A DNA stretch of 6,053 nucleotides from Acidimicrobiia bacterium (lineage in GTDB: Bacteria; Actinomycetota; Acidimicrobiia; Acidimicrobiales; JACDCH01). Shown in pieces: positions 5,681-6,053 of this stretch. The notes under the pieces are model-generated. The model was not told the DNA's origin, made no database searches, and saw only the letters and a program-made list of their open reading frames with translations. Made by a program: the position numbers and the translations under genes. Each line of letters starts with the position of its first letter. Position 1 is the stretch's first letter. The stretch lies in contig JACDCH010000528.1 in assembly GCA_013694495.1 (NCBI GenBank), forward strand, positions 1-6,053, given 5' to 3'.

Positions 5681-6053
5681 GCGTCCCCCTCCGCGCCGTT
5701 GTCGGGCGCCGATGCGGCCGTGCGGACCAGCCGGCCCTTCCAGAAGTAGTTGTGGATCCCGTCGGCGGTGAAGAGGCGGCGGAACGTCAGCTCGACCGCC
5801 GCCCCGATCTCGACCTCGTCGGGATCGACGTCGGTCAGCTCGACGGGGAGCCGCCCGCCGCCGTCGAAGTCGACGACCGCGAACACGACCGGCGGGCTGG
5901 GCGAGTAGGCGAGGCGGTCGACCGTGAACGTGGTGACCGTGCCGGTGGCGTCGGCCATCGGGCGGCGCTCGGTGTCGAGGGGCGACGGCGGCAGGTGGAC
6001 CTCGCCGCCGGCGCCCTCGGAGCCCACGAAGCCGAACTTCCAGTCGGCCGAGC
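5677..6053 (-). CDS. C-terminal DUF35 OB-fold domain of an acyl-CoA-associated protein, 5' end outside the window
   Basis: The last 124 residues of a larger protein. The frame is open to the window edge (S-A-D-W-K-F-G-F-V-G-S before the later GTG at 6027), and WKFGFVGS is a typical lead-in to a DUF35 domain, so the GTG is probably not the start. The OB-fold region runs from GTVTTFTVDRLAYSPSPP through VVDFDGGGRLPVELTDVDP to FRRLFTADGIHNYFWKGR. From memory, this exact style occurs in actinobacterial proteins in which an HMG-CoA-synthase / ketosynthase-III-like domain is fused to a C-terminal OB-fold; the N-terminal part cannot be seen here. The rubredoxin-like zinc ribbon normally before the OB-fold is present only as a remnant (GSEGAGGEVHLPP, 5986-6024) without any cysteine. 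Its stop overlaps the thiolase start by 4 bp, implying equal expression and a joint complex. Confidence 0.85.
   Translation of the reverse strand, partial: SADWKFGFVGSEGAGGEVHLPPSPLDTERRPMADATGTVTTFTVDRLAYSPSPPVVFAVVDFDGGGRLPVELTDVDPDEVEIGAAVELTFRRLFTADGIHNYFWKGRLVRTAASAPDNGAEGDA
5684..5692 (-). promoter_or_regulatory. Shine-Dalgarno of the thiolase gene
   Basis: GGAGGGGGA on the minus strand, ending 3 bases before the thiolase ATG with its GGAGG core about 7 bases away. It sits inside the end of the OB-fold gene, supporting the ATG at 5680 and translational coupling through the ATGA overlap. Confidence 0.7.

Noticed and set aside
4667..5749. A 360-codon open frame on the plus strand, antisense to the thiolase
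   Set aside because: It mirrors the thiolase coding frame; the translation is an Arg/Gly/Val/His-rich string with no domain pattern, typical of GC-rich antisense frames. The minus-strand thiolase has all catalytic motifs.
6025..6027. GTG at 6027 (minus strand) as the start of the OB-fold protein
   Set aside because: The reading frame continues upstream with WKFGFVGS, a recognisable DUF35 lead-in, to the window edge.
1..6053. CRISPR array, tRNA, rRNA, insertion sequence, phage or defence genes
   Set aside because: No regularly spaced direct repeats beyond the 11-bp pairs, no tRNA-like cloverleaf noticed, and no transposase, integrase or nuclease motifs in any supported gene.

Overview
This is a high-GC window with dense, leader-poor genes, many GTG starts, mycobacterial-type two-component proteins and an actinobacterial-type thiolase/OB-fold pair. 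All of this points to an actinomycete-lineage bacterium (Actinomycetota). An Acidimicrobiia-like member is my best guess, but it rests on remembered protein resemblance and not on a search.

Layout. (a) 1-1227, plus strand: the C-terminal bulk of a PaaK/CapK-type adenylate-forming enzyme, whose 5' end lies outside the window. (b) 1228-1300: a short intergenic stretch with a tandem 7-bp direct repeat on an 11-bp period, matching the mycobacterial PhoP box layout. (c) 1301-1984 and 1998-3404: an OmpR/PhoB-type response regulator closely resembling mycobacterial PhoP, and its membrane histidine kinase. (d) 3405-3496: a second copy of the tandem repeat, a -10-like hexamer at the same offset, and a strong Shine-Dalgarno. 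(e) 3497-4216: a secreted protein built from a duplicated helical module with a Gly/His/Pro-rich linker. (f) 4217-4284: a perfect 11-bp stem hairpin between convergent genes. (g) 4285-4437, minus strand: a 50-residue, acidic, probably disordered protein. (h) 4438-4489: a perfect 18-bp palindrome. (i) 4490-5680, minus strand: a SCP2-type thiolase. (j) 5677-6053, minus strand: the C-terminal DUF35 OB-fold of a protein that overlaps the thiolase by 4 bp and runs off the window.

How the genes work together. The regulator, kinase and secreted protein look like one self-contained envelope-sensing circuit. The operator-like repeat stands before both the regulator gene (probable autoregulation) and the secreted-protein gene (probable output), and both sites share the same distance to a -10-like CANNNT hexamer. 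On the opposite strand, the OB-fold protein and thiolase are translationally coupled. They probably form an acyl-CoA condensing or cleaving complex for lipid, sterol or isoprenoid-type metabolism. The DUF35 part lacks the zinc-ribbon cysteines usual in the wider family.

I see no tRNA, rRNA, CRISPR array, transposase or phage gene. The most interesting signals are the paired PhoP-like boxes, the duplicated secreted protein they appear to control, the tiny acidic ORF, and the cysteine-less DUF35 domain.
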